Position numbers and translations under genes: made by a program. Positions 62,044 to 64,000 of a stretch of DNA of 64,000 nt are shown here, piece after piece. The DNA is from Chryseobacterium sp. ON_d1 (GTDB lineage: Bacteria; Bacteroidota; Bacteroidia; Flavobacteriales; Weeksellaceae). The notes beneath the pieces are model-generated. The model saw only the letters and a list, made by a program, of their open reading frames with translations, had not been told where the DNA came from and made no database searches. The stretch covers positions 310,001 to 374,000 of the forward strand of contig NZ_BJTC01000002.1 of the NCBI RefSeq assembly GCF_006829085.1, in the 5' to 3' direction. Position 1 is the stretch's first letter. Every line of letters begins with the position of its first letter.

Positions 62044-63063
62044 TTATTTCATATACTTATCAAAGAATGCAATCATCTTTTCTGGATGTAATCCAAAATA
62101 GTTGTAAGCATCAAATCTTCGGTTTGTACCTTCAATCCAAAACAGTTCTTTTTCAGTTGAACCTATTAAATCGAATATGGCTTGTGCATCATTTGGATTG
62201 TCTGTCCAGGCATCATCTAAAACTTCCGACATAAAGTATGGGACTTTTACAGCGGGTGCAAATGGTTTTGGATCCATTTCGTAATGAGTAAAACCTCCTA
62301 ATTTCAATTGTTCAAAAGCCATTAATTCCAAATACTGGCCAACGCCTGCATATCCTGCAAATTTTTTCATCATTGCCGTCATACACAAGGTCATTGGTCC
62401 AAAAAAACAGATAATATGATCAAACAATTCAGGATATCTGTACATTGCTTCATAGGCTGCATTTCCACCTGTACAGCGGTTGTACAATGCCACTTTCATC
62501 TTACTCAATTCAGGATGGCTATTTACATAATTTTGTGCGCCAACTACATCACGCCATTCATAACGTCCAATTCCGCATATATTGTTGTTTGCTGTTCCGC
62601 TATTGCCATGATTCCGTAAATCATAAGCTAAAATATTATATCCTGCATTGGATAAATGTTTCATCTCAATAACAAAATCAATTTCCAAGTCATCCACACT
62701 CGAAAACGGTTCGCCAAAATGCCCTGTAAATCCGGAACGGCTCATTGGCAGTGGATGATTCATAATGATAAGTTTGTCAGATTCGCCTTTTACGGAAGGA
62801 ATATACCAGCCTTCGAGGGGAACACCATCACTGGAAGGAAAATAAATATCCTCCCAAACATTCATTCCATGATCAGCAGGAGTCTTGTGAACCGGAGTTC
62901 TGAACGGTGGGCGGATAGCTCTTTCTCCCAAAAATTTAATGGCAGCATAATCTTGTTCAGATATACTTTTTTGCTGCTCAATTGCCTTTTCATAAACCTC
63001 TTTACCCAAGCGTCCTGCAAGGGTGTGATCTATTTGATAGTCTAAAGTTTTTTCAAATGCCAT
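62044..63063 (-). CDS. Alpha/beta hydrolase with a cysteine in the nucleophile position
   Basis: A 339-residue alpha/beta hydrolase. A helical N-terminal region (about 1-70) precedes DGVPLEGWYIPS, LIIMNHPLPMSRSG (oxyanion region), NILAYDLRNHGNSG, and the nucleophile elbow KVALYNRCTGGNAAYEAM. In that elbow the usual GxSxG reads NRCTG, so the nucleophile would be Cys, as in dienelactone hydrolases. SEVLDDAWTDN may hold the catalytic Asp and FGLHPEKMIAFF the His. Substrate unknown. An AraC-family gene lies upstream on the same strand. Confidence 0.83.
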   Translation of the reverse strand: MAFEKTLDYQIDHTLAGRLGKEVYEKAIEQQKSISEQDYAAIKFLGERAIRPPFRTPVHKTPADHGMNVWEDIYFPSSDGVPLEGWYIPSVKGESDKLIIMNHPLPMSRSGFTGHFGEPFSSVDDLEIDFVIEMKHLSNAGYNILAYDLRNHGNSGTANNNICGIGRYEWRDVVGAQNYVNSHPELSKMKVALYNRCTGGNAAYEAMYRYPELFDHIICFFGPMTLCMTAMMKKFAGYAGVGQYLELMAFEQLKLGGFTHYEMDPKPFAPAVKVPYFMSEVLDDAWTDNPNDAQAIFDLIGSTEKELFWIEGTNRRFDAYNYFGLHPEKMIAFFDKYMK

Positions 63064-63291
63064 TATGTTAAAATTTAATGAGTTAATGTTGCAAATTTCT
63101 TCAGATCACACCAAAAATGACGAAAACAAATAAAGGTTGTATGGATACAAATTACCGATTCAGAAAATTTCTTGCGAATTTGATTGGCTGTTTGTGGGAT
63201 TTAATATGTATTACCATTAAAATTACTCTGGGCTCTCAATCTTTAACGGTATCAAATATTGATGAAAATAAATAAGGGTTTTTAGACGCAA

Positions 63292-64000
63292 TCATTTTTT
63301 TTGAAAACCTGAAGGTGACTTTCCTGTAACTTTTTTAAACAGGCGTGAAAAATAGTTAGGATATTCAAATCCCAATTGATAAGCAACCTCTGAAACAGTA
63401 TGCTTATTGTTTTTTAAAAGGCTTTTTGAGGTATCTATTATTTGTAAGTGAATATGTTCTAAAACAGGCTTACCGGTGTGAAATTTTATTACATCGCTTA
63501 AATAATTCGGAGTAACATTTAGCCTTTTGGCAAAATAGGTGACAGTCGGTTGAGTGACACTTTCGTTATTATTGCTGTAATAAGTGTCTAAGAGCTTGAA
63601 GAAGTCGCTAATCAACCGGTTATTTTTTTCTTTTCTCACACCAAACTGTCGTTCATAAAATTTTGAAATATGGGCAAACATCAGATTGCAATAGGCTAAT
63701 AACAGATTCATCGAAAAATTATTACTTTCATATTCTCGCAAAGCATCCTCAAATATCCTGGTTATGACCATTTCTTCGTCTTTCTCTAAATAAAGTGGCT
63801 CATGCAGTCCATAAGTGAGAAAAGAATATTCTAAATGCTGATAATTGGAGATAACATCCTCGGTAATTTGAATGTAATATCCTTTAAAAGGCTTTTCCAC
63901 GTTCCACTGTATAGGTTGATTGGGACTTGAAAAAAACATAAGACTTTTGTCACCTTCACCATTCAATTCAAATTTAATTGAAATACGATAGAAATTAGGG
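63292..64000 (-). CDS. AraC-family transcriptional regulator, 5' end beyond the window
   Basis: The last 235 or so residues of an AraC-type activator. The N-terminal effector-binding part continues past the window edge without a stop. The C-terminal DNA-binding domain has two helix-turn-helix units: VTYFAKRLNVTPNYLSDVIKFHTGKPVLEHI and TVSEVAYQLGFEYPNYFSRLFKKVTGKSPSGF. It lies 228 bases upstream of the alpha/beta hydrolase on the same strand and may regulate it, a common arrangement. Confidence 0.92.
   Translation of the reverse strand, partial: PNFYRISIKFELNGEGDKSLMFFSSPNQPIQWNVEKPFKGYYIQITEDVISNYQHLEYSFLTYGLHEPLYLEKDEEMVITRIFEDALREYESNNFSMNLLLAYCNLMFAHISKFYERQFGVRKEKNNRLISDFFKLLDTYYSNNNESVTQPTVTYFAKRLNVTPNYLSDVIKFHTGKPVLEHIHLQIIDTSKSLLKNNKHTVSEVAYQLGFEYPNYFSRLFKKVTGKSPSGFQKK

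Overview
The window reads as chromosomal DNA of a Flavobacteriia member, most probably Chryseobacterium or a very close relative. The evidence is low G+C, AT-rich spacers, promoters of the Bacteroidetes type (TTG, about 20 bases, TAnnTTTG) next to a short Bacteroidetes-type RpoD, many small lipoproteins, a TonB-dependent receptor, DUF2723, DUF3347 and HYC_CC_PP proteins, a Bacteroidetes-type (iii) T6SS gene set, and an IND-like chromosomal metallo-beta-lactamase. The genus call is inference from protein resemblance; no database was searched. No rRNA, tRNA, CRISPR array, intact insertion sequence or prophage was seen.

Layout. 1-6.6 kb: the end of a membrane GT2 glycosyltransferase, small lipoproteins, a phosphohexomutase and a PLP aminotransferase. 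6.7-17.6 kb: PAP2 phosphatase, kdsB, a possible oxidative-stress operon (LolA-like protein, glutathione peroxidase, ADP-ribosylglycohydrolase), small housekeeping genes, ribF diverging from atpD-atpC. 17.9-24.6 kb, minus strand: a radical SAM protein with an unusual cysteine motif, a possible beta-helix protein, an EamA transporter, and an alpha-oxoamine synthase beside a cysteine-synthase-like enzyme, which together look like the start of sulfonolipid (capnine) synthesis. 24.8-34.2 kb: two GT-C type membrane proteins, DUF1697, kdsA and a TonB-dependent receptor. 34.4-39.3 kb: a five-gene copper-handling operon whose centre is a multicopper oxidase with two N-terminal metal-binding domains and a C-terminal barrel-like extension. 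39.4-43.9 kb, minus strand: a FAD monooxygenase broken by one in-frame amber codon, a GNAT enzyme, a lipoprotein, RpoD and an S1/P1 nuclease. 44.2-47.3 kb: a detached tssG-tssN-tssK trio. 47.4-53.1 kb: a class V PLP enzyme, the metallo-beta-lactamase, a DtxR-family regulator, a threonine aldolase, a lipoprotein and a secreted hydrolase-like TIM barrel. 53.1-56.9 kb, minus strand: an ArsR-SRPBCC-YdeI-DoxX-DUF4256 cluster with repeats in several of its gaps. The DoxX/DUF4256 gap holds a tandem repeat encoding chimeric mini-ORFs. 57-64 kb: a methyltransferase, a 1-kb gene-free stretch, a porin with a DctA dicarboxylate symporter, an alpha/beta hydrolase with a Cys in the nucleophile position, and the end of an AraC regulator.

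How parts work together. kdsA and kdsB supply activated Kdo for LPS. The GT2 and GT-C proteins point to envelope glycan assembly. The two PLP enzymes at 22.2-24.6 kb would make 3-ketocapnine precursors. The copper operon would oxidise and sequester Cu(I) in the periplasm. The 58.8 kb porin would feed DctA. Several noncoding sequences recur within the window and probably belong to dispersed intergenic repeat families.
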